A stretch of DNA of 64,000 nt from Streptomyces sp. WM6386 (lineage in GTDB: Bacteria > Actinomycetota > Actinomycetes > Streptomycetales > Streptomycetaceae), in the NCBI RefSeq assembly GCF_000972385.1, contig NZ_JXTE01000007.1:1-64000 (forward strand), in the 5' to 3' direction. The notes under the pieces were generated by a model that saw only the letters and a list, made by a program, of their open reading frames with translations, made no database searches and was not told where the DNA came from. The number at the start of each line of letters is the position of its first letter. Positions within the stretch are counted from its first letter, which is position 1. Below are positions 36,069 to 44,728 of the stretch, piece by piece. Both the position numbers and the translations under genes were made by a program.

Positions 36069-36100
36069 CAGGTGGGCGGCGTTCTTACGCCGCCCACCTG
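36069..36100. terminator. Bidirectional hairpin terminator
   Basis: CAGGTGGGCGGCG and CGCCGCCCACCTG form a perfect 13-base-pair stem with loop TTCTTA, between gnd and the convergent Pro-rich small gene. Confidence 0.88.
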
Positions 36101-36106
36101 TTGCGT

Positions 36107-36295
36107 TCAGCTCAGTGGAGGTCCGGGCTCCGGGGTCGGTACCGGTTCCGGTCCCGGGGGGACCGGGGACGGCGCGGGGTCCGGGGGCGGAGTCGGGGTC
36201 GGGCCGGGTGCCGGAGGCGTCGGCTGCGGTGGGGGGTCCGGGTAGGGGCCCGGGGTCGGGCCCGGGTGGACGGGGTCCGGGAACGGGTTGGTCAT
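36107..36295 (-). CDS. Small proline-rich protein
   Basis: The 62-residue ORF starts MTNPFPDPVHPGPT and is about half proline, with Pro-x-Pro repeats and no charged cluster, Cys or hydrophobic helix. GGAGG five bases before the ATG supports translation. It probably folds as an extended polyproline chain. No function is assignable. It is a standalone unit ending seven bases from the terminator. Confidence 0.6.
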   Translation of the reverse strand: MTNPFPDPVHPGPTPGPYPDPPPQPTPPAPGPTPTPPPDPAPSPVPPGPEPVPTPEPGPPLS

Positions 36296-36383
36296 CGTGT
36301 CCTCCAGCCAGTGGTGACGTCGGCTCTGGACTACTCCCCCGCGTACCCGGCGTCCGCTGCCCCAGTCACCCGGATGGACCGCG

Positions 36384-36728
36384 TCAGAAGCGCCCGGGGT
36401 GGGCCGCCAGCCAGACCTTCGCCGCGCGGAGCAGCGCGGGGTCGGCGGGCGGTGCCTCCTCGGGGTGGCGTTCGGCCCACTTGACGACGTAGGGGCAGAG
36501 CGGGGCCACCACGATGCCCTCGCGCTCGGCGGTGGCATAGAGCTCGCGGGCCAGGGAGCCCGCGATGCCCTTTCCCTCGTGGGCCGGTTCCACGATCGTG
36601 TGGACGGGGACCAGGGCGCGCTCGGGCGATTCGAGGACGAAGTACTCGATGCGGCCCACGACTTCACCGTCGCCGAGGGCCTCCAGGCGGCCGGCCGGGC
36701 GGTCGTCGCGGATCTCGATGTCGCTCAT
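36384..36728 (-). CDS. GNAT-like N-acetyltransferase (YjdJ type)
   Basis: The 114-residue short GNAT fold has YFVLESPERALVPVHTIVEP, the acetyl-CoA loop EGKGIAGSLARELY, and CPYVVKWAERHPE. This matches the short GCN5-related family without a full substrate-binding N-terminus. AGGAGC lies six bases before the ATG at 36728. It lies 32 bases after panD on the same strand, so may be co-transcribed. Confidence 0.85.
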   Translation of the reverse strand: MSDIEIRDDRPAGRLEALGDGEVVGRIEYFVLESPERALVPVHTIVEPAHEGKGIAGSLARELYATAEREGIVVAPLCPYVVKWAERHPEEAPPADPALLRAAKVWLAAHPGRF

Positions 36729-36760
36729 GGGCACGCTCCTGGTCGAAAGCCGTACAGGGA

Positions 36761-37180
36761 TCAGACCGGTACCGACTGCGGGCCGCGCTCCTGGTCCGAG
36801 CCCGGCACCGGCTCCGACGGGTCCGCGCCCAGGGCCACGATCCGGTTGCCGTGGTCCACGTGCACGACCCTCGGCTCCAGCGCCCGCGCCTCGGCATCGG
36901 TCACTTGAGCGTAACTGATGATGATCACCAGGTCGCCGGGGTGGACGAGATGTGCGGCGGCCCCGTTGATACCGATCACTCCGGAGCCGCGCTCGCCCTC
37001 GATGACGTACGTCTCCAGGCGGGCGCCGTTGGTGATGTCGACGATGTGCACGAGCTCACCGGGCAGCAGGTCGGCGGCGTCGAGGAGGTCCGCGTCGATG
37101 GTCACCGATCCCACGTAGTGCAGGTCGGCCTGGGTGACGGTGGCGCGGTGGATCTTGGACTTGAACATGGTACGAAACAT
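36761..37180 (-). CDS. panD: Aspartate 1-decarboxylase proenzyme
   Basis: The 139-residue proenzyme decarboxylates L-aspartate to beta-alanine for pantothenate and CoA. Self-cleavage at Gly-Ser in HYVGSVTID produces the pyruvoyl group. [15 protein letters not shown] and [20 protein letters not shown] are typical. The C-terminal 20 residues are an acidic Pro-rich tail. GGGAG lies seven bases upstream of the ATG at 37180. No other pan genes are adjacent. Confidence 0.95.
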   Translation of the reverse strand: MFRTMFKSKIHRATVTQADLHYVGSVTIDADLLDAADLLPGELVHIVDITNGARLETYVIEGERGSGVIGINGAAAHLVHPGDLVIIISYAQVTDAEARALEPRVVHVDHGNRIVALGADPSEPVPGSDQERGPQSVPV

Positions 37181-37290
37181 GAAGAAGCTCCCGTTTTGTC
37201 TGCTCCCTGCCTGCTGTGCAGGTCAAGGGCGGTGGGCGCAGCGTACAACCATTCGCACGGGACGCGCGGCCCGTCAGGAGCCGGTACGAC

Positions 37291-37322
37291 GGAGGGCACG
37301 CGGCACCGGCCGCGTGCCCTCC
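37291..37322. terminator. Hairpin terminator after DUF5302 gene
   Basis: GGAGGGCACGCGG and CCGCGTGCCCTCC form a perfect 13-base-pair stem with a six-base loop, eight bases beyond the DUF5302 stop. It should insulate panD from upstream transcription. Confidence 0.85.
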
Positions 37323-37329
37323 GGTCGGC

Positions 37330-37572
37330 TCAGCCGCCGCTCTTGCGTCGGAACGACCGCTGGCTCGAAGCCGGGCCGTGTGCCGCGCGTACCTTCGACG
37401 CGTCGGGGTTGGCGGCGACATCGGCGGCGTCCGCCTGGGCACCGCGCTTGCGGGCCAGGGCTTCGCGGAACTTCGCCTTGAGGTCGTAGTTGCCGTCCTC
37501 GTCCGGCGCCAGCGGGGACGTCTCGGCGGCAGCCGGCTCCGAACCTTCCGGGGATGCGGGCTCTGCGGTCAT
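37330..37572 (-). CDS. DUF5302 family small protein
   Basis: The 80-residue hydrophilic protein matches DUF5302: an acidic Ala/Glu/Pro-rich first half, then DEDGNYDLKAKFREALARKR and a basic C-terminus ending SFRRKSGG. No membrane segment or Cys. AGGAGG lies five bases before the ATG at 37572. Its function is unknown, and the family is restricted to actinobacteria. Confidence 0.82.
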   Translation of the reverse strand: MTAEPASPEGSEPAAAETSPLAPDEDGNYDLKAKFREALARKRGAQADAADVAANPDASKVRAAHGPASSQRSFRRKSGG

Positions 37573-37639
37573 GGTGACCTCCTGGGTTCGGGGTGGGGAA
37601 GCACAGCTTGTCATGCCGGGCGCGGTGCGCCGCGCCGGG

Positions 37640-40600
37640 TCACTCCAGGCCGGTGGGCCTCCGTGACGCAGCCATCGCCTCGTCCACGTCCGTCAGCGGC
37701 CGCAGCCGGTAGGTGTAGGCGTAGTCCCGGTCGGCGAACAGCTTGTACTCGTCGTGGGTGTGCGCGCCCCAGCTGTTGTCGCCGCCGACGCCCATCTGGT
37801 GGTGGCTCAGACGCAGGACGACCTCCTTGCGCGGGGTGAGCTGGTAGTCGTGGCGGGCCCCCACCGACAGGTCCTCCGGGGTGAAGTGGGAGGCGTTGAC
37901 CTCCAGGAGCGGTTCGCCGGTGACGAGCAGGCCCGGGCCGTCACCGCCGGTGAGGGCGATCCAGCGGACGTCGGTCCTGTTGCCGCTCTCCTGGGGGCGC
38001 AGGTAGGAGGTCCGCTGGCCGGTGACGGTGCCCGAGTACAGGCCCACGTCGGTGGCGTTGTTGCGGTCCCAGTGGTTCTCCTCGGGCCCACGGCCGTAGT
38101 AGTGCAGCTTCTCCAGACGGGCGGGCAGGAAGAGCAGGGTTCCCACCTCCGGGATGTACGGCAGCGAGGAGGCGCCCGGGTGCAGGGTGTTGTCGACCTT
38201 GATCTCGCCGTTCCCGAAGACCGTGTACGTGGTGGTGTACGTCGACTCGGTGGTCGTGGGCAGGGTGCCGGCGACCTTGATGACGACGGCCTTGTCGTCC
38301 AGGGTGCTGACGACGACGTCCGTGACCCTGCGGTCGGTACCGGCGTCGCGCCAGGTCTGGTTGCGGGTGTGCTGGCCGTTGCCGCGGTCGTTGTCGGTGG
38401 GGGCCCGCCAGAAGTTGGGGGCGGGGCCGGCGGAGATCAGCTCGGCGCGACCGGCCCGGTACGAGGTGATGACGCCGGTCTTCTTGTCGACGGTGACGGA
38501 GAAGCCCTTGCCCGTGACGGTGATCGCCCCGCCGGCGTCCTTGTGGCTCAGCGCCGGGACGCGGGCCGGCGGCAGCGGTGTCACGGCGGGGCTGTCGGAG
38601 TCGACGGCGAGTTGCTGCCTGGCCACCTCGAAGCCGGCCTTGGCCCACTTCGTGGTCTCCGTGGTGGTGAAGGACAACTGCAGGAAGTACTCCGCGCCCG
38701 GCGCCGGGTCGTCCGGCACTTCGAAGGGCACGGTGATGTCCTTGCTCGACAGCGGCGCGAGGTCCAGTTGGGCCCTGCTCAGTCTGCCGCGCCGGACCAC
38801 CTTTCCGTCGGCGACGAGTTCCCACCGTCCGTCGAACTCGCGGAGGTTGGTGAAGAGGTACTCGTTGGTGAGGGTCACCGCCCCCGAATTGCCGGACGCC
38901 CAGGCCGCGTCGATCGCCTGGTAGATCTGCTTGACCTCGGCGGACTTGCCGGTGAGTCCGCGGTCGGCGGTGACGATGCCGTCGCCGGAGAAGGCCCCGT
39001 CGTTGGGGTTGTCGGCCCAGTCGCCGCCGTAGGCGTAGAACGTCCTGTCCCGGGGCCGCTGCTCGGTGAGGTCGACGGTGGCGGCGTCGAACCAGAACCG
39101 GACACCGTAGTCGCCGGGTCCCCGGCCGGCGGAGGCGATGTCGGCGGCGCTCAGCGCGCGGGCGTACACACGGGCCCGGCGGACGGTGCCGCTGAACTCC
39201 CGGGTGGGGTTGTCGACGTCGGTGGCCAGGGCCAGGGACGCGGTGTTGTTCGAGGGGCGCCGGGTGGTGGTGCGGGTGGCCCGTATCTCGCCGTCGACGT
39301 GGAGGGTCAGGGTGCCCGCGTCCGCGTCGAAGACGCCCGCGATGTGGTGCTCGCGGCCGGTCCAGTCGTCCGGCAGCGCCCAGCTCGCGCTGATCCACTG
39401 ACCGCCGCCGTAGATGAAGAACTCCAGGTTCCGGTCCGTCTGCTTGAGGGCGTACTGGGTGTCGCCCTTGGCGAGGATCGGCTGGTGGTAGCCGGTCACA
39501 TGCGGGGTGACCCAGGCCTCCAGGGTGAGGGAGCCGGTGAGGTCGAGGCTGGTGTCGCGGGCGAAGACGGTGCCGCCGGAGACGCCCTCGGCGCGGGTGA
39601 ACGTGCCGGCGGGGGCCTGGAGCTCGCCGCGCAGTGCGGTGGGTCCGGACTCGGTGAACCGCTTGCGCGTGGGCGTGGGCCACTCGAGGGCCTGGTCGAC
39701 GAAGTCCCAGATCCAGCCGCCCTGGAGGACGTCGTAGCGGCGGACGATGTCCCAGTACTTCTTGAAGTTGCCGTTGGAGTTCCCCATGCCGTGCGAGTAC
39801 TCGATCATCACGTACGGCCGGGTGTCGTTCGTGTCCTTGGCGCGCGCCTCGACGCGGGAGGGGCTGTCGTACATCTCGGAGCGGATGTCGCTCATGCCCG
39901 GGCGGTCGTCACCCTCGTACTGGATGACCCTGGTGGTGTCGTACGACTTGATCCAGTCGTACATGGCGTTGAAGGTGCTGCCGCCGCCCGCCTCGTTGCC
40001 GAGCGACCAGATGACCACCGAGGCGTGGTTCTTGTCGCGGTGGACCATGTTGCGGGCGCGATCCACGCAGGCCTCGGTCCAGTCGGCGTGGTTGCCGGGG
40101 TACTCGCCGCGGATGCCGTGGGTCTCGAGGTTGGTCTCGCCGACGAGGTACAGGCCGTACTCGTCGGCGAGTTCGAGCCACTGCGGGTTGTTGGGGTAGT
40201 GCGAGGTGCGGACGCTGTTGATGTTCAGCCGCTTGATGATCTCGATGTCCTTGACCATGTCCGCGCGGGTGAGGGCCGAGCCGTGCACCGGGTGCATCTC
40301 GTGGCGGTTGGTGCCCCGGAAGGAGACCGGTTTGCCGTTGATGCGCATCAGGCCGTCCCTGAGCGCGAACTCGCGCAGGCCGACGCGGTGGGAGAGGGTC
40401 TCGATCACCTTGCCCGCCGGGTCGCGCAGGCGGAGCACGGCGGTGTAGAGGTCGGGGTGTTCGGCCGACCACAGGCGCGGCCGGGGCACGGCCCTCGCTG
40501 CCTGTACGGTCTGCTCCTTGCCGGAGTCCAGCGCGACGGCCTGCTGCAGCGGCCTGGGCCAGACCGGATGCCCGCTCGGGTCGTACAGCTGGGTCTCGAC

Positions 40601-41500
40601 GGAGTACCGGCCGCCGCCCTGGCCGCCGTAGTCCCGCACGCTCGCGGTCACCGACAGTTCGGCGGACCGGTAGTCGTCGCTCAGCGGGGTGTCCAGCCTG
40701 AAGTCGCGCAGGTGCACGGCGGGCGTGGAGTACAGGTGCACCGAGCGGAAGATGCCGCTCAGCCGGATCATGTCCTGGTCCTCGAGCCAGTCTCCGTCGG
40801 AGTAGCGGTAGACCTCGACCGCGATCTGGTTGGTGCCCGGCTTCAGGTGCGGGGTGATGTCGTACTCGGCGGGGTCGTAGGAGTCCTCGTGATAGCCGAC
40901 CAACTCCCCGTTGATCCACACGTAGTGGGCGGACTTGACCCCCTCGAAGTGGAGGAAGGTCCGCCGGCCCTTCCAGTCGCGCGGGACCGTGAAGGTGCGG
41001 CGGTACTGGCCCACGGGGTTGTGGCGGGTCGGTGCGGCCGGTGGCTGCGCCTCCTCGCCCATGCCGTTGGGGCCCCACCAGGGGTAGGTGATGTTGATGT
41101 AGATCGGGCGGTCGTGGCCGTGCAGTTGCCAGGCGGACGGGACGGGGATGGTGTCCCAGTCGCTGTCGTCGACGTCCGTGCGGTAGAAGTCCGTGTCGCG
41201 GTCGTCGGGGCGGTCGGCGTACGCGAACTTCCACTTGCCGTCGAGGCTCATCCGGTACGGGGAGCGGGTGCGGTCCGCGGCCAGGGCCTGTCTCACGTCC
41301 GCGTACGGCGTGAGGGTGGTGTGCGGCGGCTCGGACCCCAGCCGGAAGACGGCGATGTTGCCGTTCCACTCGGGGGTGGCCGCCGCGTCGGCGGCCCGTG
41401 CCGCGGTGATCGATCCGGGCAGGGCGAGCGCGCCGAGGACCGCGGCACCTCCCTCCAGCAGACGGCGGCGGCTGACGGGCGACACGGGAAAGTGCGACAT
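37640..41500 (-). CDS. Secreted GH2 beta-galactosidase with internal LamG domain
   Basis: The 1286-residue exported enzyme has a Tat signal (SRRRLLEGG...TAARAAD). The LacZ-like domain order follows: sugar-binding jelly roll (about 60-230), Ig-like (235-345) and TIM barrel (350-620) with acid/base Glu in WSLGNEAGGG and nucleophile Glu in MIEYSHGMGNS. A concanavalin/LamG module (about 635-800; LTLEAWVTP, HIAGVFDADAGTLTLHVDG) is inserted next. DUF4981 and the C-terminal small-chain domain complete it. The LamG insertion splits the normal LacZ layout and could bind polysaccharide. It acts on extracellular galactosides. Confidence 0.92.
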   Translation of the reverse strand: MSHFPVSPVSRRRLLEGGAAVLGALALPGSITAARAADAAATPEWNGNIAVFRLGSEPPHTTLTPYADVRQALAADRTRSPYRMSLDGKWKFAYADRPDDRDTDFYRTDVDDSDWDTIPVPSAWQLHGHDRPIYINITYPWWGPNGMGEEAQPPAAPTRHNPVGQYRRTFTVPRDWKGRRTFLHFEGVKSAHYVWINGELVGYHEDSYDPAEYDITPHLKPGTNQIAVEVYRYSDGDWLEDQDMIRLSGIFRSVHLYSTPAVHLRDFRLDTPLSDDYRSAELSVTASVRDYGGQGGGRYSVETQLYDPSGHPVWPRPLQQAVALDSGKEQTVQAARAVPRPRLWSAEHPDLYTAVLRLRDPAGKVIETLSHRVGLREFALRDGLMRINGKPVSFRGTNRHEMHPVHGSALTRADMVKDIEIIKRLNINSVRTSHYPNNPQWLELADEYGLYLVGETNLETHGIRGEYPGNHADWTEACVDRARNMVHRDKNHASVVIWSLGNEAGGGSTFNAMYDWIKSYDTTRVIQYEGDDRPGMSDIRSEMYDSPSRVEARAKDTNDTRPYVMIEYSHGMGNSNGNFKKYWDIVRRYDVLQGGWIWDFVDQALEWPTPTRKRFTESGPTALRGELQAPAGTFTRAEGVSGGTVFARDTSLDLTGSLTLEAWVTPHVTGYHQPILAKGDTQYALKQTDRNLEFFIYGGGQWISASWALPDDWTGREHHIAGVFDADAGTLTLHVDGEIRATRTTTRRPSNNTASLALATDVDNPTREFSGTVRRARVYARALSAADIASAGRGPGDYGVRFWFDAATVDLTEQRPRDRTFYAYGGDWADNPNDGAFSGDGIVTADRGLTGKSAEVKQIYQAIDAAWASGNSGAVTLTNEYLFTNLREFDGRWELVADGKVVRRGRLSRAQLDLAPLSSKDITVPFEVPDDPAPGAEYFLQLSFTTTETTKWAKAGFEVARQQLAVDSDSPAVTPLPPARVPALSHKDAGGAITVTGKGFSVTVDKKTGVITSYRAGRAELISAGPAPNFWRAPTDNDRGNGQHTRNQTWRDAGTDRRVTDVVVSTLDDKAVVIKVAGTLPTTTESTYTTTYTVFGNGEIKVDNTLHPGASSLPYIPEVGTLLFLPARLEKLHYYGRGPEENHWDRNNATDVGLYSGTVTGQRTSYLRPQESGNRTDVRWIALTGGDGPGLLVTGEPLLEVNASHFTPEDLSVGARHDYQLTPRKEVVLRLSHHQMGVGGDNSWGAHTHDEYKLFADRDYAYTYRLRPLTDVDEAMAASRRPTGLE

Positions 41501-41672
41501 GACCGTGGCCTTCCTCGGGACGACAGTGTGGGGGCACTGCTTGAGTGAGCGTCAGATCCTGTTCGGTGCTGTTGGGAAACCGAACGCACACTAGGTCGTC
41601 GACCCGAGGGAGGCAATGATGTTGTCGGTCTTTGTGTGAATCTGCGGGGTTGACGCGTTCCGTGCGACTGCT

Positions 41673-43568
41673 CTACGCCACCGCCTCGATCTCCGGGACC
41701 TCGCCCCCACGCTCCTCGAACTGGGTCCGGTACAACTCGGCGTAGCGTCCGTCGGCCGCCAACAGCTCCTCGTGCGTGCCCCGTTCGGCGATCCGACCGC
41801 CCTCGACCACCAGGATCCGGTCGGCCGCCCGGACCGTGGACAGACGGTGGGCGATGACGATCGCGGTCCGTCCTTCCAGAGCCTCGGTCAGCGCCTCCTG
41901 GACCGCCGCCTCCGAGGTGTTGTCCAGGTGGGCGGTGGCCTCGTCGAGGATGACGACGCGCTGGCGGGCCAGCAGCAGCCGGGCGATGGTCATGCGCTGG
42001 CGTTCGCCGCCGGAGAGGCGGTAGCCGCGCTCGCCGACCACGGTGTCGAGGCCGTCGGGGAGGGAGTCCACGAGGGCCTCGAGGCGGGAGCGGCGCAGGG
42101 CGTCACGGAGTTCGTCCTCGGCTGCCTCCGGGCGGGCCAGCAACAGGTTGGCGCGGACCGTGTCGTGGAAGAGGTGGCCGTCCTGGGTGACCATGCCGAG
42201 GGTGGCGCGCAGCGAGCCCGCGGTGAGGTCGCGGACGTCGGTTCCGCCGATCCGCACGGCGCCCTCGTCGACGTCGTACAGACGCGGGAGCAGTGCGGCG
42301 ATCGTCGACTTGCCCGCGCCGGAGGAGCCGACCAGGGCGATCGTCTGGCCCGGTTCGGCTCGGAAGGAGATGCCCTTGAGGACCTCGTCGCCGCCCCGGG
42401 TGTCGAGGGAGGCGACCTCCTCCAGGGAGGCCAGGGAGACCTTGTCGGCGGACGGGTAGCCGAAGCGGACGTCGTCGAACTCGACCGCGACCGGCCCGTC
42501 GGGGGCGTCGAGTGCGTCCGGCTTCTCCTCGATCAGCGGCTTCAGGTCGAGCACCTCGAAGACCCGCTCGAAGCTGACCAGGGCGCTCATCACCTCGACG
42601 CGGGCTCCGGCGAGGGAGGTGAGCGGGGCGTACAGCCGGGTCAGCAGCAGGGCGAGGGAGACGACCGCGCCCGGCTCCAGGGTGCCGCGCAGGGCGAACC
42701 AGCCGCCGAGGCCGTAGACGAGGGCCAGCGCCAGGGCGGAGACCAGGGTGAGGGCGGTGATGAACACCGACTGGGCGGTGGCCGTGCGGACGCCGATGTC
42801 GGCGACCCTGCGGGCGCGGGCCGCGAACTCCTCGGACTCCTGCTCGGGGCGGCCGAACAGCTTGATCAGCGTGGCGCCGGGCGCGGAGAAGCGCTCGGTC
42901 ATGCGGGTGCCCATCGCCGCGTTCAGCGCGGCCGCCTCCCGCTGCATGCGGGCCATCCGGCGCCCCATCCGGCGGGCCGGGATCACGAAGACCGGCAGCA
43001 GTACCAGCGCGAGCAGGGTGATCTGCCAGGACAGGGTGAGCATGACGGCGAGGGTGAGCAGCAGGGTGACCAGGTTGCTGACGACTCCGGAGAGTGTGTT
43101 GCTGAACGCTCTCTGTGCACCGATGACGTCGTTGTTGAGTCGGGAGACCAGCGCTCCCGTACGTGTCCGTGTGAAGAACGCGACCGGCATGCGCTGCACA
43201 TGATCGAACACAGCCGTCCGCAGATCGAGGATGAGACCCTCTCCGAGCGTCGACGACAGCCGTCGGCCGAGGATGCCCAGCGCCGCCTCGGCGACCGCGA
43301 TCAGCGCGATGAGCAGGGCGAGTCGTACGACGGTGCCCTCGTCGTCGCCCGTCACGATGGCGTCCACGACGTGTCCTGCGAGCACCGGGGTGGCGACGGC
43401 GAGCAGCGCGGTCGCCACCCCCAATGCCACGAACTGCGCGATGCGGGTGCGGTGCGGCCGGGCGAAGGCGCCGATGCGGCGCAGCGTCGTGCGGGCGAAG
43501 GGCCGCGTCTCCTGCTCGGCGTGCATCACGCTCTGCAGCTGTGTCCAGGCTGTGGTTTCCATGCTCAT
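41673..43568 (-). CDS. ABC exporter, fused membrane and ATPase domains
   Basis: The 631-residue half-transporter would work as a homodimer. Six transmembrane helices (about 30-345) include FFTRTRTGALVSRLNNDV. The NBD follows with Walker A GSSGAGKST, LSGGERQRM signature, Walker B VVILDEATAHLD and the H-loop AHRLS. It probably exports a hydrophobic compound. The promoter carries a SoxR-type palindrome with 19-base spacing, and the -10 lies seven bases before the ATG, which suggests leaderless mRNA. This strongly suggests induction by redox-active drugs. Confidence 0.92.
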   Translation of the reverse strand: MSMETTAWTQLQSVMHAEQETRPFARTTLRRIGAFARPHRTRIAQFVALGVATALLAVATPVLAGHVVDAIVTGDDEGTVVRLALLIALIAVAEAALGILGRRLSSTLGEGLILDLRTAVFDHVQRMPVAFFTRTRTGALVSRLNNDVIGAQRAFSNTLSGVVSNLVTLLLTLAVMLTLSWQITLLALVLLPVFVIPARRMGRRMARMQREAAALNAAMGTRMTERFSAPGATLIKLFGRPEQESEEFAARARRVADIGVRTATAQSVFITALTLVSALALALVYGLGGWFALRGTLEPGAVVSLALLLTRLYAPLTSLAGARVEVMSALVSFERVFEVLDLKPLIEEKPDALDAPDGPVAVEFDDVRFGYPSADKVSLASLEEVASLDTRGGDEVLKGISFRAEPGQTIALVGSSGAGKSTIAALLPRLYDVDEGAVRIGGTDVRDLTAGSLRATLGMVTQDGHLFHDTVRANLLLARPEAAEDELRDALRRSRLEALVDSLPDGLDTVVGERGYRLSGGERQRMTIARLLLARQRVVILDEATAHLDNTSEAAVQEALTEALEGRTAIVIAHRLSTVRAADRILVVEGGRIAERGTHEELLAADGRYAELYRTQFEERGGEVPEIEAVA

Positions 43569-43575
43569 GGGAGCG

Positions 43576-43606
43576 AACGTACGACCTCAAGCGTTGTTGA
43601 GGTCAA
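43576..43606 (-). promoter_or_regulatory. SoxR-type promoter/operator of the ABC exporter
   Basis: On the minus strand -35 TTGACC and -10 TACGTT are separated by 19 bases, the overlong spacing typical of MerR-family promoters. Between them a perfect inverted repeat GACCTCAA-N6-TTGAGGTC (43583-43604) resembles the SoxR box (CCTCAAG...CTTGAGG). The -10 is seven bases upstream of the ATG, so transcription likely starts at the start codon. Confidence 0.75.
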
Positions 43607-43667
43607 CACTTCCTGGACGTCCGTCCCCAGGATGTCCACCAGGACCTCTCCCCGCTCGAAGGATCCG

Positions 43668-44687
43668 ATGACCGTACGCAATCCCCCGGCCGCCCTTCCG
43701 CAACCCGCAGTTGGCACGGCACGGAGAACCTCTCAGGACGTGAGCCCCCGTCGCGTCCCCGCCCGCCGGATCCGTCAGATCCTGTGTCTGCTTCCGCTTC
43801 TGCTCGTCACGGTCGTCGCCGTGCAGCACCGCTCGGTCCTGTCCGAGGGCTTGGGCCATCTGGAGTCGGCCGAGTGGCCCTGGCTGCTGGTCGCGGTCTG
43901 CGCGACCTGTCTGACCTGGGTCGCCGCCGCCTGCACCCGCCAGGGCGCGGTCGTTCAGGGGCTGCCCAAGCGGCGGCTGCTGGCGACCCAGTTCGCGGCC
44001 GGCGCGGCCAATCACCTGCTCCCCACCGGCCTGGGCGCGAGCGCGGTCAATCTCCGGTTCATGACGGTGTGCGGGCTCCCGCTGGCCCGTTCCTCGGCCG
44101 CGCTCGCCCTGTATCTGCTGGCGGAGTCGATCGGCCGGCTGACCCTGCTGGCCGCGCTGCTGATCGCCTTCCCCGACGCGCTGAGCCTGGGAGCCCTCCT
44201 GCCCGAGGGCACGCTCGGCGCGCTGCTGCCCGCCCTGGGACTGGTGCTGGTCGTGGCGGCGGGCGTGCTCGTGTTCGTACGGCGGGTGCGTACGACCGTG
44301 ACCTCGTTCCTGTGCACGGCGCTCCACGAGGCACGCGAGGTGCACACCCGGCCCGCCCGGGCGTTCGCCCTGTGGGGCGGTTCGCTCGCCTTCCCCGCGC
44401 TGCAGGCGGCCGGACTGGCCGCGGTGGGGCAGGCGTTGGGGCTGCCGGTGCCGCCGCTGCACATCGCGGTGGCGTATCTCGCGGCGACGGTCGCCGTCGC
44501 GCTGGTGCCGACGCCCGGCGGGATCGGCTCGGTGGAGGCGGCGCTGATCGTGGCGCTGGTGGCGGCGGGCGGTCCGGCGGCGATCGCTACGGCCGTGGTG
44601 CTGGCGTACCGGATCATCACCGTGTGGCTGCCGCTGGTTCCGGGGGCGTTGACGCTGGGAGCGCTGGTACGCATGAAGGTCATCTGA
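43668..44687 (+). CDS. LPG-synthase-like transmembrane protein (UPF0104)
   Basis: The 339-residue integral membrane protein has about eight helices, like the flippase part of MprF. Family marks are LLPTGLGASAVNLRFM, AEHxx-type ALYLLAESIGRL and PTPGGIGSVEAALI near the C-terminus. It may move lipids or isoprenoid-linked sugars. GAAGGA precedes the ATG at 43668. The much longer frame that runs upstream is antisense to the exporter and not real. Confidence 0.88.
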   Translation: MTVRNPPAALPQPAVGTARRTSQDVSPRRVPARRIRQILCLLPLLLVTVVAVQHRSVLSEGLGHLESAEWPWLLVAVCATCLTWVAAACTRQGAVVQGLPKRRLLATQFAAGAANHLLPTGLGASAVNLRFMTVCGLPLARSSAALALYLLAESIGRLTLLAALLIAFPDALSLGALLPEGTLGALLPALGLVLVVAAGVLVFVRRVRTTVTSFLCTALHEAREVHTRPARAFALWGGSLAFPALQAAGLAAVGQALGLPVPPLHIAVAYLAATVAVALVPTPGGIGSVEAALIVALVAAGGPAAIATAVVLAYRIITVWLPLVPGALTLGALVRMKVI

Positions 44688-44728
44688 ACGAGGGTCGTCT
44701 GACCCCGAGGAGCCCGCGGTGAACTCGG

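Noticed and set aside
41772..44687. A 971-codon plus-strand ORF
   Set aside because: Most of it is antisense to the ABC exporter; only the last 339 codons encode a real membrane protein.
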